From Talpa occidentalis (Eukaryota > Chordata > Mammalia > Eulipotyphla > Talpidae): DNA of 64,000 nt. The notes beneath the pieces are model-generated. The model did not search any database. It saw only the letters and a program-made list of their open reading frames with translations, and was not told the origin of the DNA. Shown one piece after another: positions 22,410 to 34,885 of the stretch (its first letter is position 1; every line of letters starts with the position of its first letter). Where the stretch lies: assembly GCF_014898055.3 (NCBI RefSeq), contig NW_023601104.1, forward strand, positions 81,575,106 to 81,639,105, given 5' to 3'. The translations under genes and the position numbers were made by a program.

Positions 22410-22650
22410 AACAAATAATCACAGCCCACTCAGCTACGTGCCAAGTACTGCTCTCAGCACTTCATGACTATTAATTAATTTGATCCTCATAATAATCCTA
22501 CAAGGCAAATATGAATAATATCCCCATTTCACAGATGAGGAAAAGGAGGCACAGAGAGGCTTGGCAACTTTCTCCAAGTTCACATGGCTTTCCAGTGATG
22601 GAACTTGTATGCAGACTCCGGTGGTCTAGCTCTGTAGCTTATGCTCTCCA
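22410..22650 (-). repeat. MIR, long copy
   Basis: 'tccccatttcacagatgag', 'aaaggaggcacagagaggc' and 'caagttcacatggctttcc' are the classic minus-strand MIR core, with both flanks present. Confidence 0.9.
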
Positions 22651-23109
22651 TCACGACACAAGGAGCTATCTTATGAGGAACAGGAAGGAGACACTCATGC
22701 TTTCTCAAGGAAAGGAAGTTTGAAAGTTGGACAGATGCAGAAGCCAGGAAAATAAAGAATCCATCAGTGGTCACCTGAGATACACTAGGGTCTGGTTATC
22801 TCTACAGCAGAATGGACCCATCACTCCCTAGACTCCTGTACCACCATTATGATGACTCATTTGCTCCCTGTCACTACCTCTCAAGCTTCTGTCCTTTGAT
22901 TGCACTCAACTATAGTTGTCTTTACTCATTTCTTTCTACCACATGATATCTTCTTTTTCATGTACTCCACTACCTGTGACTTCCACATTTTGCCTTCTCC
23001 TTGTGTACACATTTCTGCCTACCCTATTGTCCGGTACAATATTATCTTCTCCATATAAAGGATTGATGGGGACAGCCAGTTTTCCTCCAGCACTGACTCT
23101 CCAGCTAGG
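22651..23109. other. Stretch without recognised feature
   Basis: No supported gene or repeat. The right end may belong to the following LTR. Confidence 0.35.
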
Positions 23110-23431
23110 TGATGCTGAGCACACACAGGCCCCTGCTAAAACTGGCACGGCCGGCACAGCGTACCAGGGATAAGCTAAACCACAAGTAAGCTGAACTAGA
23201 TACCCCGCCAGCAGTGAGACCTATGCCAGCAGTAAATAATTCCAGTAGACCCCCTCCAGCAGTAGGACCCCCACCACCTGCATGCTCCAAAAATTCTGGC
23301 AGCAGCCTGGCTATAAAGACTTGTTTTTCCAGTCCTGGGACGTAATTCTCATGCTGCTACAGCGAAGACTCACCCCTCACGGACTTTTGCTAAATAAAGT
23401 CTGCTTCAGTCTGATTCTCTTGGCCTCCTTT

Positions 23432-23503
23432 CTTTTCTTTTTCTTTTTTTAAAAGATTTATTTTATTTACTTATACATACAAGAGCTGGGGTGCAGGCCA
23501 GAG

Positions 23504-23539
<36 letters not shown>

Positions 23540-23735
23540 TCACCAAAGACAGAGCGGGGAACAGAACAGGCAGATCTGCTGAAATATACTGCTAAGGGGA
23601 GCAGCAGGCGAGACAGGAGAGGTCTGCTATGCCATGTGGGTAGCTTCCTGGCTGGCCGGGGATCGAACTTGTGCTGCAGAGGCTGTGGATAGCTTCACAG
23701 TGCTGTGTTTAACCCCTTATGCCACCAGGGAGGCC
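23432..23735 (-). mobile_element. tRNA-derived SINE, subfamily A (copy 5), with internal (GT)n
   Basis: Minus-strand copy flanked by the 11-bp duplication tggcctccttt (23421-23431 and 23736-23746). It contains an expanded GT run inside the body, where other copies have about 10 bp of G-rich sequence. Confidence 0.95.
23505..23537. repeat. (GT)16 microsatellite inside a SINE
   Basis: A pure TG run within the SINE at 23432-23735. Confidence 0.95.
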
Positions 23736-23757
23736 TGGCCTCCTTTTTTTTCTAACA

Positions 23758-24689
23758 GGTAAAGCTTTTGCACCAGTTACTATCTTTGGATAGTCTGCTC
23801 AGCCCAATCACATCCCTAATCCCCAGTTCAAGGCCATTAAAAGTACTGCAGGCCATGCCACTCCTTCAAGGACTCCCTGCCCTACAGCCCCTCATTCAGT
23901 TTCTTCAAGCAGGAGACATATCCAACAGGGAGCTTGGGAATACTGTCCTTGTTTCTCTTACTCTTTATATGCTATAAGTGAAGCCAAAGATATTATTGGA
24001 ATATTCAACTTATGTTCTTAATTTTCCTTCATCTCAGTAAAAGAAAATTGGAATGAGCTTTGGACAGATAAGCAAAGATATCTTCCAACCCTCACTCCTA
24101 CTCCCTCTGGTCCAGCCCCTGCACCAGGTTCTTCACAGGTTGTTGGCCAGCCCGTCAGTGTTGGTCTTTGGATCAATACTACCTGGTGATTACACTGCTG
24201 TGGCCAGAGTAGTTGGTTATGAGGAAGTCCAGGGACTCTTCCTGGCTGCCTCTCCAAGCATCAGAGACTCTTCTTCATAGATCTTTCTCTAAGAATTGTA
24301 GAAGACAAAATATAACTTTCTCTTTGGCTTGGCATGAGCAAAGATGGTAGATCCACTTAAGGTTTCATAGGTTGAGTAGAATTTTTTCAAAACCACTGAT
24401 TTCTGAATAGTGCTAGAGGTTAAGGATTTGATTAGGATTGAGCTCCCTGTGAAGGAAGAGAGCAGATACCAGACTTCCTGTCACTTCATCCTTTTTCTCC
24501 ACTGCCTTCATTTTTATTTCAGGTGTGCAGAAAATCTGTCTATGTCTTTGCTAATTTTTCTATGAATTCATTTGCACTACATTGATATTTATTTGTAGAT
24601 GCTATTTATATATGCCTATTAAATGCATGCTAAAAATGACTTGTTTAAGGTAGAATAGGCCTATTAACAAATAAATATACAAACAAATT
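23758..24689. other. Stretch without recognised feature
   Basis: No gene or nameable repeat. The frames at 24018-24257 and 24053-24280 overlap on opposite strands and are probably chance. Confidence 0.4.
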
Positions 24690-24935
24690 GACTTTGAGTT
24701 GAGGGGCAGTGTGTACAGTGATCAGGCAAGCAGACTTTTGTACTAGTTTGCCTGTATCCAAAAGCTGACTCTGGCAATTACTGAATGTGAGTATAGGTGA
24801 TTTATTTAACTTCTATGTCTCAGTTTTCTTACATATCAAGTGGGCGATAGTAGTAGAATTTATCTTTTTTTAATGATTAAATAAATTAGATAACACAGAG
24901 AACAACGTGTAGTGCATAACTTGCTCAAACTACTA
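24690..24935 (+). repeat. MIR fragment
   Basis: 'gtgatttatttaacttctatg...tcagttttcttacatatc...gtgggcgatagtag...gataacacagagaac' is a plus-strand MIR core with its 3' flank. Confidence 0.7.
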
Positions 24936-26284
24936 TTTGACTTGGATTTCCAGGTCTTGTTGGATGTTAGCGTGAAGTTCTGCTAATCAGATTGGAGGGG
25001 GGGTGGGGAGGAGGGTGTCATGATCATGTGCCCCCCATGTGGGTGTATTCTGAACTTGACTCATTTCTAACAAGTCCAAATGGATAATTTTTTTCCTTCA
25101 GGGATACCTTTTTCTGGAGGTATTATTCTTGAGGAATTAGCCACTATGGAAAAATACTAACTAAGCCCACTGAAACAGACATAAAAGAATACAATCCAAG
25201 AAATAGATACAATACCTCATATAAAAATAATGTATCATAGAAACTGTAATTTGGTCTGTAAGCGCTCCTCCAGCTTGAATAGCCCATGAGTCTATAAAAG
25301 ACATTGAATTACTTACTCCAGGCTACCCAAATCTTGACAACAGGCATGACAGCACTTAAATGGCACTGCTTTATAGAGGCTGAAATCATATTCCCAGGCT
25401 CTAACCATTGTCTAAGAAAAAAGGACTGCGAATTATTTGAATAAAGAAAAGCAGTATTGTTCTGTATTAGCGATCCTTTCCCTGCCATTAATACATTTCA
25501 TTTGTTATCATTTATCCACCTTCTCCTTTGTTCTGTAGGGCCTTTCTTAAGATCGCCCAGTCCACAGATGCTTTCATCCACTCCAGACAGACTGAGAGTC
25601 GGATTCTCCTAGCATATATATTTTTAGCAACAATTATGGATCCTGCCTTTCTGAGCAACTGGCAGCCTGAGGCATTCAGCACCACCTGCATTCAGCCTTC
25701 AGGAAACTGGACTGCTTTGCTGATGGGTTAGCTCTCAGATGGAGGCATACACACACCGCAGGGTGCGTGTAAGCTGGAGAAGGTAGCTAATTATGCTAAA
25801 TGGGAATATTAACGCAAGATGTGCAAACAAAAACACTCATACCAATTTCAAGACATGATTTCTGCACTTTTCTTCCTGCTCCCTCCTTCCCCAACCCCTA
25901 CTCATCAGAAAGACATGATAGGAGCAGAAAGAGGATATCCTCTGGAAGATACAAGATACTGAAAAGCAAATGATGAAATAGGCAACGAAATTATCCAGTG
26001 CATGAAAGGAAACCACCACCTTTGCCCTGGATCTGAACTTCCATGAAGGGGTTGGAAACCCTTGAAGTGCAATTAACATGAAGAAAATGGTAAAGTCTTA
26101 GGTCAAATGTCAAGACTAGGCCTTGTCAGAGATGTCTTAAACCAGCCCCTGCAGACCAGAATGAGGGGAGCTGGTATGTGGCTCAGTTAGGGTTAGCTCT
26201 ATTGAGAGAAAAAAGTCCTTTTTTTCCTGCTATCTTTTTAGCAGATTTAGAAACAGCACCTGAATACACGTGGTGCTGCCAGAA
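24936..26284. other. Mostly unrecognised sequence
   Basis: A G-rich tract lies at 24995-25016. Nothing else is nameable, and there is no supported coding frame. Confidence 0.4.
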
Positions 26285-26530
26285 ACTGCTTGCTAGTTAA
26301 GTACTGCTCATCCTTTAACTCTCAGATGAAACACAGCTCTCCCCAGAACAACTTTCTCGTCATTAAATTAGGTTCTCTTGCGCTTTTCCATCATAGATTT
26401 ATCCTAGTTTGCAATCTATGTTTCTATAATTATTGGTTTAATGCATATCTCCAACACTGGATGGAAACTCCAGGAGGGCAGGCTGTCTTTCCTGGGCTCG
26501 CAGGGACTGCTGTGCTCAGCTCTAGCAGAA
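26285..26530 (+). repeat. L2 fragment
   Basis: 'ctcatcctttaactctcag', 'atgaaacacagctctcccc' and 'ggaaactccaggagggcag' followed by 'gctgtgctcagc' match the L2 3' region. Confidence 0.75.
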
Positions 26531-26664
26531 GCTTGAGAAGTAGCTGGGTGGGAGGAACCCAGCGATGGGCTGGTCATGTGGGCACAACTGATCTTCCCAT
26601 TTGGTTCAGTGGTTCATGCAGGTATTTCCAGGAGGGGAATCACAATACCTTTTTATGCCTTATG

Positions 26665-26800
26665 ATGTTTTAAAACAGTGTTTACTGAATACCAAGGGGT
26701 GCCAGACATCACACCAGGCCATAGAGGTGGAACTGGGGCAAAGAAGGCAGAAGACTCCGGCTCCATGGAGTCTACGGTCTACATGAGGGCAGACCAGTAA
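26665..26800 (-). repeat. L2 fragment, minus
   Basis: 'gtttactgaataccaagggg...aggccatagaggtgg...catggagtctacggtctac' is the complement of the L2 3' end. Confidence 0.6.
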
Positions 26801-27250
26801 ACCTACTACTGTAATCCAGTCAGAAAGTGCTAGAACAGGCAGGGCAGAGTGCTTGGTACTCACTGTGTTCTTTCTATCCTTACACCCCGGGCCCCCTTGG
26901 GACTTCACACATGATTTCAGCGGGGCCCATGGATTCCAGATAGAGAACCCCTGCTTTAGATGCTGTGACATATGACATGCTCATATTTGCAGGTCTATTG
27001 TTTCTAGTGTATTTAGAATGACTGGGGAATGTCCTTTAATGAGAAGACTGAAAAGGAACACAATCCACTTTAAATGCCCATGATAATGGGAAAGCTGGAA
27101 TTTGAGTCAGAAGAGCTGGGATGTAAAAGGGGTTGGAAAGTTCATAAAACATTCCCAGCATCACAGTCTGAAATTAGGGTTTTTCACGCTTGGACCTGCT
27201 CGCACTACAGGTCAAGTCTAACTAGCCTTGAACCTGCTCTGGTACATTCT

Positions 27251-27517
27251 TTTTTTTTTTAAATTTATTTATTTATGCATATAAGAACTGGGGTGTAGGC
27301 TAGAGGTGCAGGGGGTAAGAGGATTCACCAGAGACAGAGTAGGGAGCAGAACAGGTGGATCTACTAACATGCACTGTTGAGGGGAGCAGCGGACAAGACA
27401 GGAGAGGTCTGCTGCGCTATGTGGGTAGCTCCCTGGCTGGGGATTGACCTTGTGCTGCAGTGGCTGCAGACAGCTTCATAGTGCCGAGACTTAACCCCTT
27501 GTGCCACCACGGAGGCC
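27251..27517 (-). mobile_element. tRNA-derived SINE, subfamily A (copy 6)
   Basis: Minus-strand copy flanked by an 18-bp duplication with one mismatch (27233-27250 and 27518-27535). The head reads 'gtgccaccacggaggcc' at the right edge and the tail 'aaatttatttatttatg' at the left. Confidence 0.95.
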
Positions 27518-27535
27518 CCTGCTCTGGGACATTCT

Positions 27536-28404
27536 ACCAAAGCATTTCTCTCAGTGTGAATAAAATGCAGAGCAACTGCACACTCACCCAGCAAGGCGGA
27601 AGTTTTATTCCAGTTCAGCTGCCCATCACACTGAGAATAAAACAATGAGCTTCTAACACAGTAGGGTAAGGAGTATGACTTTCATTCTAAACACAAAACA
27701 ATTAGAGGATTTTGAGTGTGAGAGAAACATAATCGTATTTATGTTTTAAACAGACATTACCGCTATGAGTGGGATTTGTTTAGACAATAGGAGTTTAAGC
27801 AGAAAAACCAATGGAGAAGGTGCTGCTTCAGCCAGGCTCAGAGCAAGAGGTAGCAACGGAGCCTGGAGGTGAGTGACAAGAATAATGAAGGGATTTAAAA
27901 TCATGTCATATCTATATTTTAAACAGCCAGGGGAGGCTTAACCAATTCCAGTGGGAATATGAGAAATACCTTCAAATATAAGATGGGCTGTCATGTAAAA
28001 GATGAATTAAAATGATTCTGAATCCCCAAAGGTAAACCCATGCATGGAAACCTTGTGCTCAGGAGCATTTTTTCCTCAGCTGTGAAGAGATAGTAAAGAT
28101 TGCCTGGGGAGTCCATAAGTTCTAACCCCCACTGTAAAGGAGCAGGGGCTGGAGGAGCTGGGGGGAGATGTGGAAAGTCTGGGAAGGGATTGTGGGGCTC
28201 ACTCTGTGATCCCCACTCTAGAGCCTCCTGCCATGGCCCACCACAGAGGTAGCGAAAACTCATGCTTTTGTTAGCCATCTGATTGGGGCTTTTCAGAGAA
28301 CTCCCCGAAATTTGACACATAGCTTATATCTAGTGGAGATGTGTGAGCTTTTCCTCCCAATTCTTGGCTCTGTGTCTTAGAAGGTTTTTCATTAATCTTT
28401 AGAA
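27536..28404. other. Mostly unrecognised sequence
   Basis: About 27640-27860 ('agaggattttgagtgtgag...gtgctgcttcagccaggc...') may be the same kind of old repeat as 7915-8110. No gene. Confidence 0.35.
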
Positions 28405-28560
28405 AGGTGGTATTGGGGAGGAGTCCAGGCTATGGGTTAAAGATTTCGATCTTGAAATTGCTCATTGCACTAGTGTAGGAAATGACTTAATGTCTCTGTG
28501 CATCTTTTACTCATCTGCTAAACAGTGACAACTTTATGTATTTTCTGTAGTTATAATAAG
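28405..28560 (+). repeat. MIR fragment
   Basis: 'gaaatgacttaatgtctctg...tcatctgctaaacagtgac' fits the plus-strand MIR core. Confidence 0.55.
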
Positions 28561-28584
28561 AAATAATTTGTACAAGCATCCCTA

Positions 28585-28666
28585 GTAGAGTCTAATGCAT
28601 GGGAGTAGAGTCTAATGCATGGGAGTAGAGTCTAATGCAACACCTAGTAGAGTCTAATGCATGGGA
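28585..28666 (+). repeat. Four-copy 20-bp tandem repeat
   Basis: Units at 28585-28604, 28605-28624, 28625-28646 (variant, 22 bp) and 28647-28666 have consensus gtagagtctaatgcatggga. Three units are identical. There are no spacers. Confidence 0.95.
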
Positions 28667-28679
28667 ACCATACCCAGAA

Positions 28680-31669
28680 GAAAAAAAAAAAGAAAACATT
28701 TTCTGTGCATGCAAATGGAACCTTGCCATTATGTGTGGAAATTAGGAAATGTGAATCGTAGTGATTAAAGAGTTAACTGGCAAAAGGAAATTCTCACTGA
28801 TTGAACTGATGAAGTCTTAACTCCAGGATATTATTCATTTTTTCCTCTCTAATTTGATGCATCTTTAAAGATAACCTTTACAGAGTTCTTAAAACACTCT
28901 GAGAAATTAGCAACAGTTCAGAGGCAATGATGTATGGTGCTGGAGCCTTCACCAGATGGGTGCTGGGAAGCTAGAGGGAGTAATTGCGCCTCCCCATGAG
29001 TGCCCTTTTCCTGTGAATACTGGGTGGGGAGAAATTGGTCCTCAAGAGAAAATGATTCATGGTTTAGTGAAAAAATTGCAAAGTTCCCGATGGAAATTAA
29101 ATAGCAAGTCAGTTCATTATACTGTAGTTATTGATATTGCAATTGGCTTCCAATGAATGCAATTATAAATCCATTTAGGAAGAAGTGTGATGCCGATTTT
29201 GTTTGCTTTCATTTACCCCTTAGAGACTGGAGAAATGATGTTTTGTAAATGAGACGTGGTCCTTTTCTGCTCCCTTTGGTTCCCGTTCACATTTCTATAC
29301 CTCTAGCACCTGTCGCTGTGCCCAGAAAACTGATGGTCCCTGCTCATGCTTTGTGATGGACTGAAAATGCCCTCATGATGTGTCTCTGGTGCATCCCGGC
29401 CCCCTCAACACAGGGATGCTGAGAAACTGATCATAAAGTTACTTTTATGTGTGTCCACTCTGCCTGCCTCCTGCCTGTAGCAGCTTCAGTTCTCAAGTAG
29501 TGCCTGCCTGGATGCCTGGCCTTCACATCACTTTATACTTGCAGCAAATGACCCAATCACAGCAATGCAATAGTGCATACAACCTACTTATGCATGAGAC
29601 TTTCTCTGTTTGCTCAGTTTCCTGTAAAGCCCCGAACACTAGGGGAGCAGGCCAGTTCCCCCATTCTTCAGGGAGGGAGAGAGAGCTGGCAGACCCACAC
29701 TCTGAGAATCTATGATAACCTATTGATCCTCTTACTGTTTCCACCTGCCTCCTTCCACACGCCACCCAGCCTATGCATAAAGGGAGCTCAACCATGAGGT
29801 CACTGATGGGAATGTGGTGAGGACAGTGGCATCCTCGTTTCTAGATCCAGGCAGCTGGGTTCTAAGACACCTCAGGGGAGGCTGCTCACGAAGGTGACCC
29901 TGGCTCCTTGCTCCCCACAAGGCTGTTGGCTGAGCTTGAAGCACAGCAGCTATGTGTGGTCTGTCACCAGGGAGAAGGCAAGGAGAGCGCTTGGAGGGCT
30001 GGATGCCTGGAGGCTGGAGTTTCCAGAGAGGGCCCCTGCATCTGAAGAGCGGTGTTCAGTTACAAATTGGGGGTTCTGGAGGTAAGCATCAATATGTTTT
30101 CTTTTCCAAATCTCCCCAACCCTGTGAGCTGGTGGTTCTGCTCTCTTTTCCTCATGGTGCTTAATTTTTTTCTTTCTGGAAACAAACTCCCCTGTCCTTC
30201 TGTGAAGGTACTTTGATGTCTCTCTGCATGAAGCGTGTAATAAGGAGGCTGGTGTTCATGGGAAGGTAGGAGACTTTCTTACACACTCACCCTAGACTCA
30301 CCTTTCCTTCCAAGAATAGCATTTGTAACTAGGTTTATAGTTTGAGCTCACTGGAATAGAATCCACTTTCACTGGGTTAAATAAAGCAGGTACTGTGCTC
30401 AGAAAGGAAATCAAAGACAATTTCCTAGGCAGTCCTAGATTCTTATTGAAAGTAATCAGTGGGGTAGCTTGGTTGTCAGACATGAAAGTCTCATGGTGAC
30501 ATGTGGTATGAACTTTTCATACCCTCTTTCCAAACTTCTCATCAATTTCCTATTTTGGGACTTCTCTCCACTTTATTGAAAATCACTGACCTCTAACGGT
30601 ATTACTCAGATGGTTTTACAAATGATGTTGAGTCCTCATTTACTTTTAGTAGATGAGTTCTTTTGGAAAAGGAAATTCAAAACAGTATTAACCAACATAA
30701 ATGACAGTGGTGGGCTTTTCTGTAGAACTCACATATAGGATGGGATGTGATTAAATGGAGTTAAAAGCATCCTTTGAGGTGGCCTCTCTGTGTGGGATTG
30801 TGGGAGAAGCTAAGGAGTGATAACACTTAAACTTTAAAAATTGTAATGGCTTTTGACAGTCTCTAGTCCAATAATCTTGCAAGTGCACAATCTTTGAAGT
30901 CGGGGCATTTAATCCACCAATGATCCTGTTAAATGTATCTTTAATTGATTCTTTTCTCTTCACCTCCATTGCCACCACTTAAGTTGGGACACCTAAGTGA
31001 TCTCTTTGCTTCTAATCTTTCTTTTATCTAATCCCCCCACAATAGCTGATGTGATTGAAAAAAAAAAAAAAAAAACAACCAATGGGGTAAGATGGTGAAT
31101 TGAAACCAACTTGCAGAATCTCTGTCCTCCAATGCTCAGTAAATGAGAGTGGGGGAGTACTAACCAACCCACAATATATCAGCAACCTGGTTGAGTAATC
31201 TTAAAAGAAAATCTCTCATTCTTTTTGCATCTCTCCAGACATGGGAGTCTGGGTGAGAATGTCTGGACTCTTGCTGGCTTACCAGCATGGCTTCTGGGGG
31301 GTTGGTAGTGGGTTGCGAGAAGGCTGGGCTCTCTGCTATGACTTCTCTTCCCTCTTGGTGGATTAAAAAGGTCTAGTCTGTGCTTGTCCAGCCCCTGTGG
31401 AAAACAGTGTGGTGGTTGCAATAAGAATCACACTAACAGCGGATACTTTTTGAATATTTTAGTTCCAGAATGTTCAGTAACTCTCCTAGGATCACAAAGC
31501 TAGTCATAGGGAAAGATAGACTCGTTCCAGGTGATGGGGCTGGCTCTCAATTGAAGATGTGTAATAAGGCAGGGGGACATGTCTAGCTGGAAGCCTCACC
31601 ATGTTGTTCTGGACCATGGCTGCCACGGCAGGGCTGGGGATCCTGTCTCTTCAGCACCGGGAGACAGTA
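28680..31669. other. Long stretch without recognised feature
   Basis: I see no gene and no repeat I can name in about 3 kb, apart from short A-runs (for example 31059-31075). The section at about 29560-29800 has a CT-rich, LTR-like texture, with no diagnostic ends. This is one of the larger apparently unique blocks of the window. Confidence 0.4.
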
Positions 31670-31845
31670 TCCAGAGACAGACAAGCATGCACTGAGTCTG
31701 GGATCTGAGCTGCCATGTGGCTTTGCCACTTAGCAACATGGAGCTTCAGAGAAATTAATTTGTTGTTATTTCCTCTTCTATCAAATGGAAAAATGCTATC
31801 TGCTTCAGATGGTTGTATGACAATCACATGAGATAATGTTAAGGT
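31670..31845 (+). repeat. MIR fragment
   Basis: 'gctttgccacttagcaaca', 'atttcctcttctatcaaat' and 'acaatcacatgagataatg' are the plus-strand MIR core. Confidence 0.8.
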
Positions 31846-31861
31846 TTCTAAGATAACAGTT

Positions 31862-32345
31862 TCCTAACAACAGTGGATTAAAACAACTCCCAACACATGG
31901 GTCAGGAATTTGGGCAGGGCTCTAGTAGGTGATTCTTCTGCTCCAGAGGGCGCTCACAGAGTCACACTGGTGTTCATCTGGTGGCTGATGTCTTTGGAGG
32001 GTTCAGTAAGGCTTCACTTATATGTTTTGGGTCTTGGCAGGAATGACTGGAAGGCTGGACTCAGCGGGGCTGCTCCCCCTCTTTATGTACTATTGAGCCT
32101 CCACACTACATTCTCTGCTGCAGGGTGTTCTGATTTCTCACATACAGAGCTCCAAGAATGAGTAATTAGAGAAACAAAAAATGGAAGTTACCAGTCTCTT
32201 TAGATCTGAGCCAGTACAAAATCACTTCCTTCATAAACTATGAGATAATCACAGAGTCAACCCAGGCTTAAGAAGACAGGGCATAGGATCTACCTCTTGG
32301 CAGAAATAGTGTCAAAGAATTTGCAACCATCTTAATCTGGGACAA
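31862..32345 (+). repeat. Old interspersed repeat, family not named
   Basis: 'tggattaaaacaactccc', 'ctcacagagtcacactgg', and the 3' phrase 'gtgtcaaagaatttgcaac' follow a widespread old mammalian repeat, similar in kind to 12905-13420. Confidence 0.5.
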
Positions 32346-32688
32346 CGGGCAGTGTAGAATACATCATCATTAGGAACTACGAAGGCAAAGTATTTTTGTT
32401 TCACTACTTACTACTGGCACTGAGCAGACACATTAGTTATGTTAACTCTATAGCTTAGTTTCCTTCTCTGAAAATTGGATAAAAAATGGACTATAACTTA
32501 TGATGCTAAATCTCTCTCTGCTTCCCATTTTTGAGTTATATCACAGAAACCTTGAAAAGCTTCAGACTCCAGAGAAGGGAGAACAAGGCAGGAGCTCAAC
32601 TAGCCCTATAGGCAGGTGTATCGAGAGTCCATTGTGCTCCTTGAACCAGAAGCACTGATTGCTTCCAATTTTTAAAAACGAGTAACCA

Positions 32689-32968
32689 GGGCCTTCCTGG
32701 TGGTGCAAGGAGTTAAGACACAGCACTATGAAGCTATCCACAGCCACTGCAGCACGAGTTTGATCCCCAGCCAGGGAGGTGACCCACATGGCACAGCAGA
32801 CCTCTTCTGACTCTCCTGCTGCTCCCCTCAGCAGTGGATTTCAGTAGATCTGCCTGGTCTCTTCTGAACCACTCTGTCTCAGGTGAATCCTCTCACCCCC
32901 CATACCTCTGGCCTGTAGCCCAGTTCTTGTATGCATAAATAAATAAATCTTTAAAAAAAAAAAAAAAA
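32689..32968 (+). mobile_element. tRNA-derived SINE, subfamily A (copy 7)
   Basis: A complete copy: head 'gggccttcctggtggtgc', A-box region, B box 'gagtttgatcccc', body, AATAAA/TCTTT tail and an A16 run. The flanking duplication is imperfect (acgagtaacc and ccgagaaacc). Confidence 0.95.
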
Positions 32969-32979
32969 CCCGAGAAACC

Positions 32980-34689
32980 TCTGCGGTTCTGAGATAGTCG
33001 CGTTGTCTACTATTGCTCAGCTATGAACTGGAAGAGCCCAGATTGTTGCAGCCAGAAATGTTTTCCTGACTGCAGGCTATATTTGTGCAATAGCTATAAT
33101 CTCTCTCCAATACTTATTTACCTCTGTGAACATAATGAAGGGTTTTAAAGACCATCACCTTCACAAGCCAATAACCAATGCTCTGAGCAAGGTAAGGGGA
33201 GGAATAGCAATCATGTGGAAAGCATGTTTTCCTCCCTGATTTCAATATATCATAGCTTTTTTAAGTTTGTAAGTTTACCTTGATGATTACTTCTATCTTA
33301 GGTCAGTGCTTCCTGATCGTTTTTAGAATTTTGATATCTTATTACTTCATAGGCAAAGCAGTGTGGAGGAGACAGAGTTTCACAAAATTTGGAAAACAAA
33401 CTTCTACTGGCACTTGAACACAAAATGATTGCTTCATGATCCATGTATGGCAAATAATACTGGTTTGCTGTTTACATTTTTGACATAAATGTTGCTTTTA
33501 AATAAATTTAAATGTAAGGAAAACAGCACTCCATCTAACTATAAACTAAAAAAAGAATTTGAAAGAATAACTATCAAAATGCTAAATTCAAATGTTAATG
33601 CAATTTTTGTCAAGGTAGTAGAAAAAAATTAATGAAAAATGTGAGTGGATTTAAAGACAATTAATAATAGGATGGTGGATATATAGGGCACAGATTGGAA
33701 ATTGTGAATTTGTGAAATTTGGGAAACGCAGGCGCAGTATGTAGAGAGATCACCTAGATGTTGGGTGTTGGAGTTGACTTTGAGATCTAGAGCTAGAGAG
33801 ACAGAGAGACTTTGCACCAGGAGAGAGTCGTGTTTAGTCCTGACAGACTAATTTGCTATCTGAGCAATTTACATAATATCCATATGGACGTCATTCTTCT
33901 CACTTGCAAAATAAAAACTAATGATTTACTTTATCTTGGAAATTCATTAATTTTTGCCCTACGATTTTGAGACATGTGCCTCTTCTTCCAAAAATAACCC
34001 ATGCATTTATTCAGGAATGGGAAAAAATCAACTTGGATATATTTTATATGTATCTTAAAGAAGTAAAAATGAGAAAGTTTTAACTTAACATCATCTCCTA
34101 AGAAAAACATTTTAAATAACATCTAGAGCAGGCCTGGCATCTGTGAATTTCATTTTTCTTCATGGACTTTCAAATACATTTCTGTCTGCATCATTAATTC
34201 CTCATCATAACTCTGTCTTCAGCCAGCATCATAAAACGCAAGTACTATTATTAGCTATCATCATTATTCATTGAAATACCTCATCAAAGATGGTCCCAAT
34301 CCCCCATAATTACACTTCCAGGAATATAATCGTGTATATCACACTCAGAAAAATTCATGAAAATTCAAAAAAGACATATACCCTGTAAATTACTTCCAGA
34401 AAAGGAATCTGAAAGAAATATTCTAAATGTAAACCCATTTCCTATTAAAACCAGGCATTTGCTGGGGTACCCACACAATCCTGAATTAGCAGCTTTCACC
34501 AGTCAATGTCCTTGGAGTTGATGTTTCCCATAGAGGACAGCCCCAATATTATTGATGATTTTCATTCAACTCTTTCTGTCAGCCCCTTGAAAGAGACTAA
34601 GGCAGGATGACAAAAGACTAGAAGGAATTCCATGCCTCTCAGACATGAGATAGTCTCCTGGTCATAGGCCTGGAGACTGCACCTACATC
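32980..34689. other. Long stretch without recognised feature
   Basis: AT-rich, with no gene and no nameable repeat. Confidence 0.4.
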
Positions 34690-34885
34690 CCAATCTTGAC
34701 ATTTAGAGGGTACCAATGCGGGCTTTAGAGCTGAAAAGGGCCACATTATTTCTCAGATGAAGATCCTGTGGATTAGAGAAACTAAATGATTTGCTCAAGG
34801 TCACGGGGTGCAGTAGCAGCAAAGATGGGACTAAGACCCCTATCACTTAGCTCCTGGTAGTCTGATGCTTTTCAACCCTTCCTCT
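34690..34885 (-). repeat. MIR, long copy
   Basis: 'ctgtggattagagaaacta', 'gatttgctcaaggtcacgg' and 'gatgggactaagacccc' are the minus-strand MIR core. Confidence 0.85.

Larger units (their letters stand above)
23110..23757 (+). mobile_element. ERV1-like LTR interrupted by a SINE
   Basis: The LTR carries a TATA-like 'ggctataaagacttg', a polyadenylation signal 'ctaaataaagtctgctt' (about 23390-23407) and a 3' end split by the SINE at 23432-23735. It resumes with 'ttttctaaca', ending at 23757. The start is not fixed by a target duplication. The SINE is younger than the LTR. Confidence 0.6.

Noticed and set aside
28585..28666. Possible CRISPR-like array
   Set aside because: The units are directly adjacent without spacers, in mammalian DNA. 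It is a simple tandem repeat.
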